Origin: Candidatus Sumerlaeota bacterium
Lineage (GTDB): Bacteria > Sumerlaeota > Sumerlaeia > Sumerlaeales > Sumerlaeaceae
Direction: 5' to 3'
Assembly: GCA_026398535.1 (NCBI GenBank)
Contig: JAPLSQ010000064.1
Location: 1 to 39,100 of the forward strand
DNA: 39,100 nt
Part shown: positions 14,557-24,710 of the stretch, piece by piece
Layout: each line of letters begins with the position of its first letter
Position numbering within the stretch: the stretch's first letter is position 1
Position numbers and translations under genes: made by a program
The notes under the pieces: model-generated
What the model was told of the DNA's origin: nothing
Databases searched by the model: none
The model's input: the letters and a program-made list of their open reading frames with translations, nothing else

Positions 14557-14904
14557 CAATCAACGGCACTTTATTTCGAGCCGCCTTCTTCCTGAATAAA
14601 TCGCGCTCAAGCGATTCCAGGCGCCGCGTCGAAAAATATGCCAAAATAACCTATCCGCCACCGCTCGAAAAGTGACCAAATGCCAAAGCGCGATCCGAGA
14701 TCCATAAGGTATCCTCCCAAGGTACGCGAAAACACCCCTAAAATACGCGTTATTCTGCTGCTTCACAAAGAAGTATGTTATGAAAGTTTCAATGCCCTTC
14801 CCGACTCCGATCTCGTTCAACAGGCAGGCGTTTGAACAGATTCCTGGCGCAGGCGGCCGCTAATCCCCTCGTTCTTCGTCCGTGGTTGTCCGTGTTTGTC
14901 CGTG

Positions 14905-14965
14905 TTCTCCGTGTAAAAGTTTTTCTCTCAATCCAGAACATAGCGTTTGATGCCATCCTTCATAA
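14905..14965 (-). repeat. 61-bp dispersed repeat, inverted partner of 1320-1380
   Basis: Identical over 61 bases to the reverse complement of 1320-1380. It begins 14 nt beyond the lepA stop codon, in the 3' untranslated side of that gene. Confidence 0.85.
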
Positions 14966-14978
14966 AGTGGCACGCGGC

Positions 14979-16778
14979 TTACGATTCCACCCGCAGGACG
15001 GCCATGAACGCCTCTTGCGGGATTTCGACACGGCCCACCTGTTTCATGCGTCGTTTGCCTTCTTTCTGTTTTTCCAGCAGTTTGCGTTTGCGCGTGATGT
15101 CGCCGCCATAGCATTTGGCGGTCACGTTCTTGCGCAACGCCTTGACGGTTTCGCGGGCGAGGATCTTGCCGCCGATGGCCGCCTGGATGGCGACGTCGAA
15201 CAACTGCCGGGGCACGATTTCCTTGAGCTTCTCGGCCAGCGCGCGCCCGCGATGATAAGAATTGGCGCGGTGAACGAGCACCGACAGCGCGTCGACCAGT
15301 TCGCCGTTGATCAGTATGTCGAGTTTTACCATGTCGGACTCGCGGTAGTCGAGCATGTCGTAATCAAACGACGCGTAGCCCTGCGACACGCTTTTCAGTT
15401 TGTCGTAAAAATCGAGGATCACCTCGCCCAGCGGCAGCTCGTAGTCAAGCAGCACGCGCTTGTCGGCGATGTAATGCATGGACTTGTGAATGCCGCGGCG
15501 CGCCTGGCATAGCGTCATGACCGACCCCACATACGCCGGCGGCACGATGATGCGCGCCCGGATGTATGGCTCCTCGATCCGCTCGACATGCCCCGCGTCG
15601 GGCATCTTGGTGGGATTGTCAATTTCCACGGCCTCGCCGTTGCGTTTCGTGATTTTGTAAATAACACTCGGCGCCGTCGTGACCAGGCTCAGGTTGAACT
15701 CGCGCTCCAGCCGCTCCTGAACGATCTCCATGTGAAGCAGACCAAGGTAGCCGCACCGGAACCCGAAACCGAGCGCGGCAGAGATTTCCGGTTCGTAGAA
15801 AAAGCTGGAATCGTTGAGCTTGAGTTTCTCAATGGCGTCCTTTACATTGCCGTAATCATCCGAATTGATCGGATACAGCCCCGAAAAGACCACGGGCTTG
15901 ATGGGCTTGTAACCATGGAGGGGTTCTTTGGCGGGGCGACGCGCCAGCGTCACCGTGTCGCCCACGCGTACCGATGCGATGTCTTTGATCGACGCGATGA
16001 TGTAGCCCACCTCTCCGGCCGAGAGGGTTTCGGTCTGGAACATCTTGGGGTTGAAATAGCCCAGCTCGTCGGTCTCGTAATCCGCCTGCGAGGCCATGAT
16101 GCGGATTTTATCCCGAACGCTCATCTCGCCGTCAACCACGCGCACATAGGTCACGACGCCGCGGAATGTGTCGTATTTCGAGTCGAAAATCAGCGCGCGC
16201 AATGGCGCTTCGCGGTTTCCGCCCGGAGGAGGAACGCGTTTCACCACTGCCTCAAGTATTTCGTCCGCGCCTTCGCCTGTCTTGGCGCTGGCAAGAATGG
16301 ACTGCGATGCGTCGATGCCGATGATCTGCTCGATCTGTTGTTTGACGCCCTCGGGGTCTGCCCCCGGCAGATCGATCTTGTTGATGACCGGGATGATCTC
16401 GAGGTTGTTGGCGATGGCAAGGTAGACGTTGGCGAGCGTCTGCGCCTCGACGCCCTGGACGGCGTCCACCACGAGCAGGGCGCCCTCGCACGCCGCCAGA
16501 CTGCGCGAAACCTCGTAGGTGAAATCCACATGGCCCGGCGTGTCGATCAGGTTCAACTCATAATCCTGACCGTCGCGCGCACGGTACGGCAGACGCACGG
16601 CCTGCGCCTTGATGGTGATGCCGCGCTCGCGCTCAAGGTCCATGGAGTCGAGCAACTGGTCGCGCATTTCGCGGGCGCTGACGACCTGCGTGCGCTCCAT
16701 AAGACGGTCCGCAAGCGTTGACTTGCCGTGGTCGATATGCGCGATAATCGAAAAGTTCCGTATGTATGACTGATCCAT
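14979..16778 (-). CDS. lepA: translation elongation factor 4 (LepA), ribosome back-translocase GTPase
   Basis: 599 residues, the usual length. ATG 16778 gives the family N-terminus [21 protein letters not shown]; an in-frame ATG at 16802 would add eight atypical residues. GTPase motifs are intact: G1 AHIDHGKST, switch/G2 [11 protein letters not shown]3 DTPGH, G4 NKIDLPGAD, and a G5 SAKTG. These are followed by EF-G-like domains II, III and V, and the LepA-specific C-terminal domain ending [20 protein letters not shown]. The protein acts on the ribosome in the cytoplasm. It is divergent from the parvulin gene, with 133 bp between the two starts; no clear Shine-Dalgarno precedes the chosen ATG. 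Confidence 0.97.
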   Translation of the reverse strand: MDQSYIRNFSIIAHIDHGKSTLADRLMERTQVVSAREMRDQLLDSMDLERERGITIKAQAVRLPYRARDGQDYELNLIDTPGHVDFTYEVSRSLAACEGALLVVDAVQGVEAQTLANVYLAIANNLEIIPVINKIDLPGADPEGVKQQIEQIIGIDASQSILASAKTGEGADEILEAVVKRVPPPGGNREAPLRALIFDSKYDTFRGVVTYVRVVDGEMSVRDKIRIMASQADYETDELGYFNPKMFQTETLSAGEVGYIIASIKDIASVRVGDTVTLARRPAKEPLHGYKPIKPVVFSGLYPINSDDYGNVKDAIEKLKLNDSSFFYEPEISAALGFGFRCGYLGLLHMEIVQERLEREFNLSLVTTAPSVIYKITKRNGEAVEIDNPTKMPDAGHVERIEEPYIRARIIVPPAYVGSVMTLCQARRGIHKSMHYIADKRVLLDYELPLGEVILDFYDKLKSVSQGYASFDYDMLDYRESDMVKLDILINGELVDALSVLVHRANSYHRGRALAEKLKEIVPRQLFDVAIQAAIGGKILARETVKALRKNVTAKCYGGDITRKRKLLEKQKEGKRRMKQVGRVEIPQEAFMAVLRVES

Positions 16779-16911
16779 TGGCCGCGCTATAATACAACCC
16801 ATATTGTTAAAAATGTGTGACTTTTTGCGCCAGGCCGCAATTTTACCTTGCCCATGTTGTGCGTTTGTATTTGTCTCGCTTGTGATTCGACGCCATTCTC
16901 AAGGAGATATC

Positions 16912-19053
16912 ATGCGTCAAGTTTTAAGGGCATTGATGTGCGTTCTGCCGTTGGCTGTGTGCGTGTGCGCGCGGGCCCAGCAACAGGCCATATACAGCAG
17001 CAATGCGCCCTCGCGCGAGCGCACCCTTTCCACGTTGTCGGTGCGCGGAACCGTCATTCAGCTCCCTTACGCCCTGACCGACTTGAAATCCGAAACAAAA
17101 GATCATCCGCTGTTCTATTCCACATACACGGGCGATCCGAACCGCATCGTCGCGCGCACCCGATACGGCCCGGTCAGCGCGCGCGACCTTTATGTCTGGA
17201 TGATCATGCGCGAAAGCCCCAACAAGCCGTTCCTGCTGGAAAGCTACGACAAGGCGCGCTTTCCAAAGGACCGCGAGGCGATCGCAAAAACGCTCCGGGC
17301 GGAAATCGATGAGTATGTGTTCAGCAACCTGGCCCTGCCCCGGCTCATAGCCGACGCCCCGTGCGATGTCTTTTGCTCTTATAAGAAACACATCTACGCC
17401 CTGCCCGGTTATCAGCTTGCCTACATACTGGATGTCGTGAAACCGCGCATCCGCATCCAGCCCGCCGACCGCATCAAATATCTCCAGGAACACAAGAACC
17501 AGATCGTTCCCGCGCAACGCTGGCGCGTGCGACACATATTTAAACAGTGCGCCGGGGATGCAACGGTCGACGAGCGCGATGCCATCGAGACGCAGCTTGA
17601 CAGCGTGCGCAAACAGATCATGACGGGAGAAATCAGCTTCGCCGACGCCGTCAGCAGCGCATCCGAGGCGCCAAGCGCCGAAAACGGCGGCGAAATTCCC
17701 CCGTTCGCCAAAGGCGAACTGTTCTTTATGTTTGAGGAAACCGCGGCCAGCCTGAAACCCGGCGAACTCAGCCCCGTGTTTGCCGGACCCGGCGGCTTCT
17801 ACCTCATGCAACTTATGGAAATTCTGCCCCCAGAGGAGCCTTCACTCGAAAAACCCGAACAGGCGAAACTGGTCGAGCCGGGACTGACGTGCCAGGTTCT
17901 GCGCGCCCAATACACTTTCGACAACGAAAAACTCTTCATCGACCGGCATCCGGTCTTCCGCGCTTTCCCATGGGATGAACGCCATCCCGACGAGGTCATC
18001 GGCACGGTGGGCGAATTCGAAATCGCCAAACAGGAGTTCCTCGACATCTATCCATCCGTCGAAGAAGACGGCCTGCGGCTCAATGAAAAACTGATCAAGA
18101 ACCTGCTGACCGTGATGCTCGAACGCGAGGCCATGGCGCAAGCCGTGGAGGCGGCGGGCTGCGGGCTGACACCGCTCATGGCCGAAGCGCGAAAGATGGC
18201 CGCGAATCTTGTGAGACGCGACAATTTTATCAACTCGCTCACCAGCAATCTCCCCGTCAGCGGGGAAATCGCCCGCAAATTCTGGCGCGACAATCCAATG
18301 CTTTTTACCCCGCTTGCCGTCAAACGCGTCATCAGGCTGACCATCACGCCCAACAACGTCGGCCCCACGCCCCAGCAAACGCAGGACGAATTGTATTACG
18401 CGCTGGGACTCGCCGAACGCCCCGCCCCAAGGAAATACGCCGGAATGACGGAGGACGATACCCTGACATCCGTCTCAACAACGGACGCGATGACATCAGC
18501 GAGCGCGCCAACAACCGCAACGATGATGCTGGCGCTGGATGGCAGGACGGTTGACCTTGACACAACACCCTCCACGGCAGTCAGCGCCGCCCCCGCCGCC
18601 CCCGCGGAAACCAAGCCCGCATCGCGCTTCGCATCCCTGCCCGTCAAACCAGTCCCGGTTGAAATCGAATATGACGGCGTCCCCGTTCCGCCGCTTCCGC
18701 TCAACGCATTCTCGCGAATCAAACCCAGCGAGTTGCGCGGTCGCGTGCTTAATTATAAGAATCCAGACTTCACATTGAGCTATGCCGACCTGGGATTCGT
18801 CCACATCGAGGACCGCCCCGAAATGCCTAAATCCATGGATCAAATCCCGGTTGGCGGATTGAGCAAACCGTTCATGCTCGGCCCATCCGCCGTGGCCTGC
18901 TACATTGAGGACAACCGCACAATGCCCAAACCGGCATTTGATCAAATCAAAAACCGCGTCTATTCGACATACCGGTTTGTCGAAACCGGCAAAAAACTTC
19001 AGCGCGCATTCAAAGACGAAGTGGGCAAGGCAAACATCCGTTACGCCTTCTGA
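16912..19053 (+). CDS. secreted parvulin-type peptidyl-prolyl isomerase (SurA/PpiC-like)
   Basis: 713 residues. ATG 16912 follows AAGGAGATATC, an excellent ribosome-binding site; the frame is open 36 codons further upstream but without support. A Sec signal peptide covers about residues 1-23 (VLPLAVCVCARAQ). A helical N-terminal region is followed by one recognisable parvulin domain from about residue 203 to 305, with RVRHIFKQ, an ENGGEIPPFAKGEL core and FYLMQLMEI at the end. A second large part resembles an SurA-like chaperone region, interrupted by a Pro/Ala/Thr-rich low-complexity stretch at about 540-570. The protein is expected in the periplasm, assisting folding of outer-membrane or secreted proteins. 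It is longer than E. coli SurA (about 430). The specific clients are unknown. Confidence 0.8.
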   Translation: MRQVLRALMCVLPLAVCVCARAQQQAIYSSNAPSRERTLSTLSVRGTVIQLPYALTDLKSETKDHPLFYSTYTGDPNRIVARTRYGPVSARDLYVWMIMRESPNKPFLLESYDKARFPKDREAIAKTLRAEIDEYVFSNLALPRLIADAPCDVFCSYKKHIYALPGYQLAYILDVVKPRIRIQPADRIKYLQEHKNQIVPAQRWRVRHIFKQCAGDATVDERDAIETQLDSVRKQIMTGEISFADAVSSASEAPSAENGGEIPPFAKGELFFMFEETAASLKPGELSPVFAGPGGFYLMQLMEILPPEEPSLEKPEQAKLVEPGLTCQVLRAQYTFDNEKLFIDRHPVFRAFPWDERHPDEVIGTVGEFEIAKQEFLDIYPSVEEDGLRLNEKLIKNLLTVMLEREAMAQAVEAAGCGLTPLMAEARKMAANLVRRDNFINSLTSNLPVSGEIARKFWRDNPMLFTPLAVKRVIRLTITPNNVGPTPQQTQDELYYALGLAERPAPRKYAGMTEDDTLTSVSTTDAMTSASAPTTATMMLALDGRTVDLDTTPSTAVSAAPAAPAETKPASRFASLPVKPVPVEIEYDGVPVPPLPLNAFSRIKPSELRGRVLNYKNPDFTLSYADLGFVHIEDRPEMPKSMDQIPVGGLSKPFMLGPSAVACYIEDNRTMPKPAFDQIKNRVYSTYRFVETGKKLQRAFKDEVGKANIRYAF

Positions 19054-19244
19054 GGCCGCACACCCTGATTGGAAATCCCGCGCCGCCTCGCGTCGGAAGG
19101 CATGCGCGATATGATGGCGTCCGCCGCGGCGGGGATCCCGCAAGCGGTTCATGACCAGGACAGCCATGCCACGATTGCGCTGGAAAACAGGCAGATGATT
19201 TTCCATTGCCCTCGCGTCTTCGGCAGTGATTTAATGGGCGCATC

Positions 19245-21113
19245 ATGGAATTGAAACCGCTTGCATTTTACAAGCGCAAGACAAGCAGCGCGCTCGTTGC
19301 AACCTTGACGGTCTTTCTGACCGCTTCACTGACCAGCGGCATGCAACCGCTTTCAGCCGCCCCCGCGCCCGGCCAGACGGTTTCGCCCTTCGCCAGCCAG
19401 ATCGTCTGGCCCGACAACACATATCTTGCCGAATATGCGGGACACTTGCAGACAGCCGGCGTCCAAGTGGCGCGAAGCGAACTCATCTGGTGGGGATTGT
19501 GCGAGCAGACAACCGGAACTTACAACTTCAAAGTTGGCGCGTGGGATTGCGACAAATGGCTCGCGACACTCAAGGCGCGCGGCATCAGCCCCTATGTCAT
19601 CCTCTGCTACAGCAACCCGCTTTACGGCGGCACTCCGGACACACCGGAGGGCCGCGCCGGATTCGCCAAATTCTGCCAGGCGCTCGTGACCCGTTATCGC
19701 GATGATGTGGATATCTGGGAAATCTGGAACGAACCAAACCTCGAAATGTTCTGGGGCAAGGCGTCCGATGCGGCCGCTTACTCGGCGCTTGTCGCCGCGG
19801 CCGCTCCTGTCATTCGCGCAGCTGATCCCGGATGCGTGATTGTGGGCGGAGCGACTTCCGGCATCGACCAGACTTTCCTGGCGGCCTGCCTGCAACTGGG
19901 CATGCTGCAATATGTCGATGTGGTCTCTGTTCACCCCTATCGCATCGACCGGCCCGAGTCCATCAACAGTGAAATCGCCGTGCTTCGCGCCGCCATGAAT
20001 GCCCAGCCCGGCGGCTCGGCCAAACGCATCTGGACCGGCGAGTGGGGTTATAACGCGGGCTGGAGCGAGATCGACGAGACCGGTCAGGCAAAAATGCTCG
20101 CGCGCATGATGGTCAACAACCCGTCGCAGGGCATCGAACTTTCCGTGTGGTTCTCCGTTCACAGCTGGGCCGACACGGAGGATTGGGGGCTGACCAACCT
20201 GGCGCTCCAGCCGCGGGCCTCGCACCAGGCGCTCAAGGTGGTCAACCAGCAACTGCCTTTGCCGGTCGCGCGCATCACGAAACCGTTCAGCTTGAGCTTC
20301 AACCCAAGCCGCTCACGCTACCGCTCGGAGGTGTTCGAGCACGGCGGCGTCAGCCATCGAACTCTCGCGCTTTGGAACGCCCTGGACATTACCGCAACCG
20401 GCGCGCCATCAGTGACCGACATCACCGCGGGGCTGACATCAGAGACACGGCTCAGCGCATGGGACGGATTGTCGGGCGACGAGACGGCGCTGGATGCGAG
20501 ATGGGACCTGCCAAACGCTAAAGTGCTGTTTTCAAAATTTTCCATGCGCGACTATCCCATCTACATCAAGCTTGACCGCGAGACTCTTCCAACCGGATTC
20601 CGGCTGGGCCGCGCGGCTATGACGTCCATCACGGCCGACTCACAATACGCCCCGGGCGCTACAGAACTGGCTTTCGACGGTCTGGTCAGCGCGGCCAGCA
20701 AGTGGACAAGCGCGAACAGCGCCCCGCCCCACTGGCTGGCATGCCAGTTCGGCAAGACATACCGTCTCACCGGCTTCGCGCTGCGCCTGCCGTCAATGGC
20801 TGGCGAAATGGCATCATACAATGCGCAGGCGGTGGAGTTTCAGACAGCGCCATCGATGGCCGGACCATGGACCACCGCCGCCGCCGCGGCCAATCCGCTC
20901 AACCACGACCGCATCATCAGCATTCTGCCCGCCCCGCTCGACGCGGCATGCGCGCGCCTTGTGGTCACCCGAGCAGGCATAGACAATTACGCGCGCATAC
21001 AGGAGTTCGAGATCTACGCCTCGGGCGCGGTTCCGCCGGCGGGAATCGGGGCGTTCGAGGCGTTTGCGCAAAAGGAGCAACTGTCACCCGGGACGCCGGA
21101 TCCCGCGGACTAA
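19245..21113 (+). CDS. secreted glycoside hydrolase (TIM barrel, clan GH-A-like) with C-terminal discoidin/CBM32-like domain
   Basis: 622 residues from ATG 19245, no strong Shine-Dalgarno. A signal peptide ends near SAA-P (about residue 39). The barrel at about 45-335 has the clan GH-A hallmarks: IWEIWNEPN with the presumed acid/base Glu163, and RIWTGEWGYN with the presumed nucleophile Glu266, about 100 residues apart. VVSVHPYRID between them supplies a typical substrate-binding His-Pro-Tyr strand. A beta-sandwich middle follows, then a discoidin-type (F5/8 C, CBM32-like) domain at about 480-605 ending ARIQEFEIYA. The family number (GH39/GH5-like) cannot be decided by eye. Extracellular or periplasmic polysaccharide cleavage is inferred. 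Its stop codon overlaps the convergent rnc gene by 4 bp. Confidence 0.82.
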   Translation: MELKPLAFYKRKTSSALVATLTVFLTASLTSGMQPLSAAPAPGQTVSPFASQIVWPDNTYLAEYAGHLQTAGVQVARSELIWWGLCEQTTGTYNFKVGAWDCDKWLATLKARGISPYVILCYSNPLYGGTPDTPEGRAGFAKFCQALVTRYRDDVDIWEIWNEPNLEMFWGKASDAAAYSALVAAAAPVIRAADPGCVIVGGATSGIDQTFLAACLQLGMLQYVDVVSVHPYRIDRPESINSEIAVLRAAMNAQPGGSAKRIWTGEWGYNAGWSEIDETGQAKMLARMMVNNPSQGIELSVWFSVHSWADTEDWGLTNLALQPRASHQALKVVNQQLPLPVARITKPFSLSFNPSRSRYRSEVFEHGGVSHRTLALWNALDITATGAPSVTDITAGLTSETRLSAWDGLSGDETALDARWDLPNAKVLFSKFSMRDYPIYIKLDRETLPTGFRLGRAAMTSITADSQYAPGATELAFDGLVSAASKWTSANSAPPHWLACQFGKTYRLTGFALRLPSMAGEMASYNAQAVEFQTAPSMAGPWTTAAAAANPLNHDRIISILPAPLDAACARLVVTRAGIDNYARIQEFEIYASGAVPPAGIGAFEAFAQKEQLSPGTPDPAD

Positions 21114-21835
21114 TCCGGTGGCTCAAGTTTTTTTAATAACACCATATGCGCGTGCATGGCGGCCCGGTTCTCGGCAATTTTCTTGCGCGAACCTTTGCCA
21201 CAACCCTGAATGCCGCCGTCAATCAGCACGACCGCCTCAAACTGACGGTCATGATCAGGTCCGCTGACAGAGACTATTTCATACACGGGCGAGCCCGTCC
21301 CGATCTTCTGCGCGTACTCCTGCAACTGCGATTTATAATCGCCATATTCGGCGCTCCTGGTCAGCGCCATGCAGGGCTCAAGAATGACCTTTTTCACAAA
21401 CGGTTCTATGACGGCCGCGCCCGACTCGAGGAACAGCGCGCCCACGACAGCCTCAAGCGCCGAGCCAAGCAGTCTTGCGCGCTGACGCGCACCGGTCTGT
21501 TCCTCGCCGCGGCCCACAAGCAAAAGCGGTCCCAATCCCAGCTCAAGCGCGCGCCTGCCTAAAACGTTGCCGCTCACAAGCGATGACTTGTGTTTCGCCA
21601 GCACACCCTCCGGCTCGCCGGGATAAAGATCAAACAAATACCGCGAGGCAAACATCCCAACAACGGCATCGCCCAGAAACTCCAGACGCTCGTTGTTGCC
21701 GTCAAGCTGCTTTTCAAACGCGTAACTGCTGTGTGTCAGCGCGCGGTCAAGCGGTTTGAGATCACGAACCCGCAACTGGTGCCGGTTAAGAAACCGCAAA
21801 AGCTGAAACCGTCTTTCATCCGTCAGCGGACGCAT
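21110..21835 (-). CDS. rnc: ribonuclease III
   Basis: 241 residues: an RNase III catalytic domain (1-155) and a C-terminal dsRNA-binding domain (about 170-237, DYKSQLQEYAQ ... GSRKKIAENRAA). Signature NNERLEFLGDAVVG carries Glu49, Glu52 and Asp56. The second acidic cluster is partly changed: the usual (A)DxxEA motif reads GSALEA, so Glu128 is kept but the preceding Asp is Ser125. It cleaves dsRNA in rRNA and mRNA maturation. The start at 21835 lies 20 nt inside the 3' end of the YhaN-like gene, suggesting translational coupling. The more common neighbours (acpP, fabF, era) are not present. Confidence 0.95.
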   Translation of the reverse strand: MRPLTDERRFQLLRFLNRHQLRVRDLKPLDRALTHSSYAFEKQLDGNNERLEFLGDAVVGMFASRYLFDLYPGEPEGVLAKHKSSLVSGNVLGRRALELGLGPLLLVGRGEEQTGARQRARLLGSALEAVVGALFLESGAAVIEPFVKKVILEPCMALTRSAEYGDYKSQLQEYAQKIGTGSPVYEIVSVSGPDHDRQFEAVVLIDGGIQGCGKGSRKKIAENRAAMHAHMVLLKKLEPPD

Positions 21836-24710
21836 CTTTCATTTCCTGGCGGTGCGATGTCAACGCGCAGAAATTAAGGCTTGCGGCTATTTCAGGATGC
21901 CGGCGTTCGAGCTCGCAGTAGCGCCACTGATGGCACGACAGCAGAATGACCTGATGACTCGATGCCAGACCGGCAAGAAAACGCACTCCCTCGACAAACC
22001 GCGTGTCATCCCAGTGCGCAAAAGGCTCGTCGAAAACCAGCGGTAACTTTCCTATGTGGGCGGAGAGATGCTCGCTGATCGCGACCCGCACGATCAGGCT
22101 GATCTGGTCGCGGACACCCTTGCTCAGATGCTGCAATTCCTTCGCGCTCAGACGCCGGCGCGCTTCTTCCGAATAGAGCGATAGCTCAAGATCATCCGAA
22201 AATTCGGCGTCACGGTAGCGGTTCGTGATGCCGGGAAGTATCTGGTTGACGCGCGAGTTGAGCGCGGCCGCCCACTGGGCGAAAACCTGCTCCGCGATGC
22301 CCGAAAGCTCGACGCTGGCAATGCGGACAGCCTCGCGGAACTCCGCAAGACCGTCACGCATGGTTTCAAGACGCTGTATCTCGGACTCGTGAACCGGCCC
22401 CTCGCGGCGCCAAACCTCTACGGCGCGGTCGCATTCATTGAAAGCTCGAACGCGCCGCAACGACAATTCATTGCGGCGTAATTTAAGGTTGTCAATCTCG
22501 TGCTGGAGTTGCGCCGCGGACGAGGCGGGATTCGGCGTTTCGACCAGCTCCGGATATGTCCCCTGCATCTGGCGCAACTGCGAACGGCACCATTCCGCCC
22601 TTGTCCTCAGTTCGGCCAGATTCGCCGGCGTAAGCAGATCAGTGCGGCCGATCTCGGAGGCCAGAGCGTGATATTTCAGCGAATTCTCACACCCCATGCG
22701 GAACGCTTCAAGCCGGATATCGAGCGGCGCATCCGATGTCTCGGTCATGCTGACAAGATCGTCAAGCGCGCGGTAACGCGCGGAAAGCTCCTGATCGAGC
22801 CTGACGATTTCGCGTGTCCGGCGTTCGATGTTTTCGCGCAACCGGTCGCGCTTCTCTCTCGCGCCGAGGCAACGTGTCATCTGGTCAACCGCCGCTGCAA
22901 TCTCGACCTCGTCAATGGTGTCGGCGTTGGCGTCCGGTGAAACGAACTGCAACAGCGCCGCGATGTCATTGCAGATTTCGTCGAAGGTTTTTCTCAGCCC
23001 GGCAAGATACTGTTCCGCCGCGTGATAGGCGGCCACATCATGCGCCCATGGCGCCATGAGCCGCAACAGCTCAATTTCATCGCGGTCAAGGCTGCATCCT
23101 CCGGCAACGCGTGAAAAACGCGTTTCGAGCTCATCCATTTGCCCGCGCAGCCGACGCGCATCGCCCGATGCCGTGACCTGGCGCGAAACCATGGGATCAA
23201 GGCTGATCGTCGTGTGGCGCTGAGTGCGATAATGCTGGAAGAAACCGCCGGCGCCGGTGATCGCCGACGCCGCAAGCAGGGCGGCGCCCGCCATCGTCGT
23301 GTCGATCAGCATGAACAGGATGCCCGCCGCCGCGCAGAAGACGGCGGCCATGAACAAAACATTGGACAACGTCCGCAACCGGTCGCGCTGGGCGCGCGCG
23401 ATCGCCGCCCCGGTTTCGGTCTCCGCCGCATGGCGCTCCGCTCCGCTGGCGGCGGCTTCCAGCCCCATGTGCTCGAGGTGATATTCATAAATCATGTGCT
23501 CTTCCTCGGGCGGCAGTTGCGAGATGCGCCGCTGCAGCGGCTCATAGTTTTGCATCGGCACGCCGCGCAAAAGCAGTTCCTCGCGCAACTCGCCGCGCTT
23601 TGCGGCGTGGCGGACAACCTCCTGCTTTCTCGACGAAAAATTAATCTGGAGCGAGCGCAGACGGTCCAGATCCTGGCGGGTCATCGTGCCGAGTGAAGCG
23701 GGAAAACACGCAAGCTCCCGCTCAACAGCACACAGAGGCTCCATGTCCTGTTTGCCGTGCTCGTGTTCCGCCGCCTCGCGCTGATCGCGCAGAGACTTCC
23801 AGTCGGCGTAAAGCGTCTCCGCCCGCGCAAGCCACGATGGATCATAGCGCTCATAGAGCGCAAGATCGCGCAACCGTTCCTGCTTGGATTTGAAGGTCGC
23901 GTCCAACTGGTCCTGGCGGCTGATCAGGGCTTCTATCTGGCGCAATTCAGCGGCGATGCGGGCATGCTCCAGCGCGACGAGCCGTCGGTCGAGCTGCCTG
24001 ATCTCCTCATCAAACTTCTCCGCTTTCGCGATTTCCTCCGCGCGCCGTTCGCGCTCCTGCCGGAGCTCGGCCAGCTTGCCCGCCTGGACCGCGATCCGCT
24101 CCTCAACGCGCTTGATCAGATTGTCCGGAGTGATGGCCGCGGACGAGAACTCATCGAACTGGAGCCGGCAATCAGACAGGGCGATGAGCGCGGCCCGGAT
24201 CGAAGCGTCCTGTGAACGCCGGGTGGAGACGACAGCCTCTTCGATGACCGCGATCAGCTCGTCGCGCCCGCTCCCTTCGCGCTCATCCTGCCGGAAAAAG
24301 AAGCATTCCGTGAAACTTTGCAGCGGCATGCGAAAAAACTTGCGCCCGAAGGTCATCCCTTCAAGCGGCAGGGACTTGTGCGTGTCCAAGTCAATCATTT
24401 CGAATGGCTGCTGACGCGTGAAATCACTGCGCAGACAAATCTTGCGTCCTTCGAGGTCGGCAAGATCAATTTCGACGACATAGCCTGCGCCGTTGTTGGC
24501 GAACCATGGACGATGCTTGTCGCGGGGCTTGAGATCGCCGCGCCGCAAACCGCTCGAAGGAAAATTGAAAAACGAGCAGAGAATCGCTTCGACAAGGGTG
24601 GATTTCCCGTACTCGTTGTCCTGGCAGATGACGTTGCAACGGTCAGGCAGGAACTCGTAGATCCCGCTCAAACGCCCGAAATCGCTCAGTTTGATGCGTT
24701 TAATGAACAT
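21816..24710 (-). CDS. YhaN-like SMC-family ATPase (SbcC/Rad50-like partner of YhaO)
   Basis: 964 residues from ATG 24710, which gives the canonical MFIKRIKLSDFGRL start; the frame extends 14 codons further into yhaO. Walker A DNEYGKST at 31-38, long coiled coils, a paired hydrophobic segment in the middle (about 455-500, FMAAVFCAAAGILF and MAGAALLAASAITG), more coiled coil, signature LSKGVRDQ at about 862, and Walker B LPLVFDEP at about 889. YhaN proteins differ from SbcC in having such a central hydrophobic hairpin in place of a zinc hook. With the YhaO-like nuclease it should form a DNA-end processing or membrane-proximal nuclease complex; that role is inferred from Mre11/Rad50 analogy. 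It overlaps yhaO by 11 bp and rnc by 20 bp. Confidence 0.85.
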   Translation of the reverse strand: MFIKRIKLSDFGRLSGIYEFLPDRCNVICQDNEYGKSTLVEAILCSFFNFPSSGLRRGDLKPRDKHRPWFANNGAGYVVEIDLADLEGRKICLRSDFTRQQPFEMIDLDTHKSLPLEGMTFGRKFFRMPLQSFTECFFFRQDEREGSGRDELIAVIEEAVVSTRRSQDASIRAALIALSDCRLQFDEFSSAAITPDNLIKRVEERIAVQAGKLAELRQERERRAEEIAKAEKFDEEIRQLDRRLVALEHARIAAELRQIEALISRQDQLDATFKSKQERLRDLALYERYDPSWLARAETLYADWKSLRDQREAAEHEHGKQDMEPLCAVERELACFPASLGTMTRQDLDRLRSLQINFSSRKQEVVRHAAKRGELREELLLRGVPMQNYEPLQRRISQLPPEEEHMIYEYHLEHMGLEAAASGAERHAAETETGAAIARAQRDRLRTLSNVLFMAAVFCAAAGILFMLIDTTMAGAALLAASAITGAGGFFQHYRTQRHTTISLDPMVSRQVTASGDARRLRGQMDELETRFSRVAGGCSLDRDEIELLRLMAPWAHDVAAYHAAEQYLAGLRKTFDEICNDIAALLQFVSPDANADTIDEVEIAAAVDQMTRCLGAREKRDRLRENIERRTREIVRLDQELSARYRALDDLVSMTETSDAPLDIRLEAFRMGCENSLKYHALASEIGRTDLLTPANLAELRTRAEWCRSQLRQMQGTYPELVETPNPASSAAQLQHEIDNLKLRRNELSLRRVRAFNECDRAVEVWRREGPVHESEIQRLETMRDGLAEFREAVRIASVELSGIAEQVFAQWAAALNSRVNQILPGITNRYRDAEFSDDLELSLYSEEARRRLSAKELQHLSKGVRDQISLIVRVAISEHLSAHIGKLPLVFDEPFAHWDDTRFVEGVRFLAGLASSHQVILLSCHQWRYCELERRHPEIAASLNFCALTSHRQEMKDASADG

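Larger units (their letters stand above)
14495..14978. other. intergenic region between lepA and the Gly-rich protein gene
   Basis: 484 bases. It holds the probable promoter of the Gly-rich gene near 14551-14579, a gene-free middle part (an 86-codon minus-strand ORF there has no start signal or recognisable features), GTCCGTGTT-type repeated words at about 14880-14905, and a 61-bp dispersed repeat at 14905-14965 close behind the lepA stop. Confidence 0.5.

Noticed and set aside
14560..14820. Minus-strand 86-codon ORF upstream of the Gly-rich protein gene
   Set aside because: No Shine-Dalgarno, no motif, and it covers the likely promoter region; treated as non-coding.
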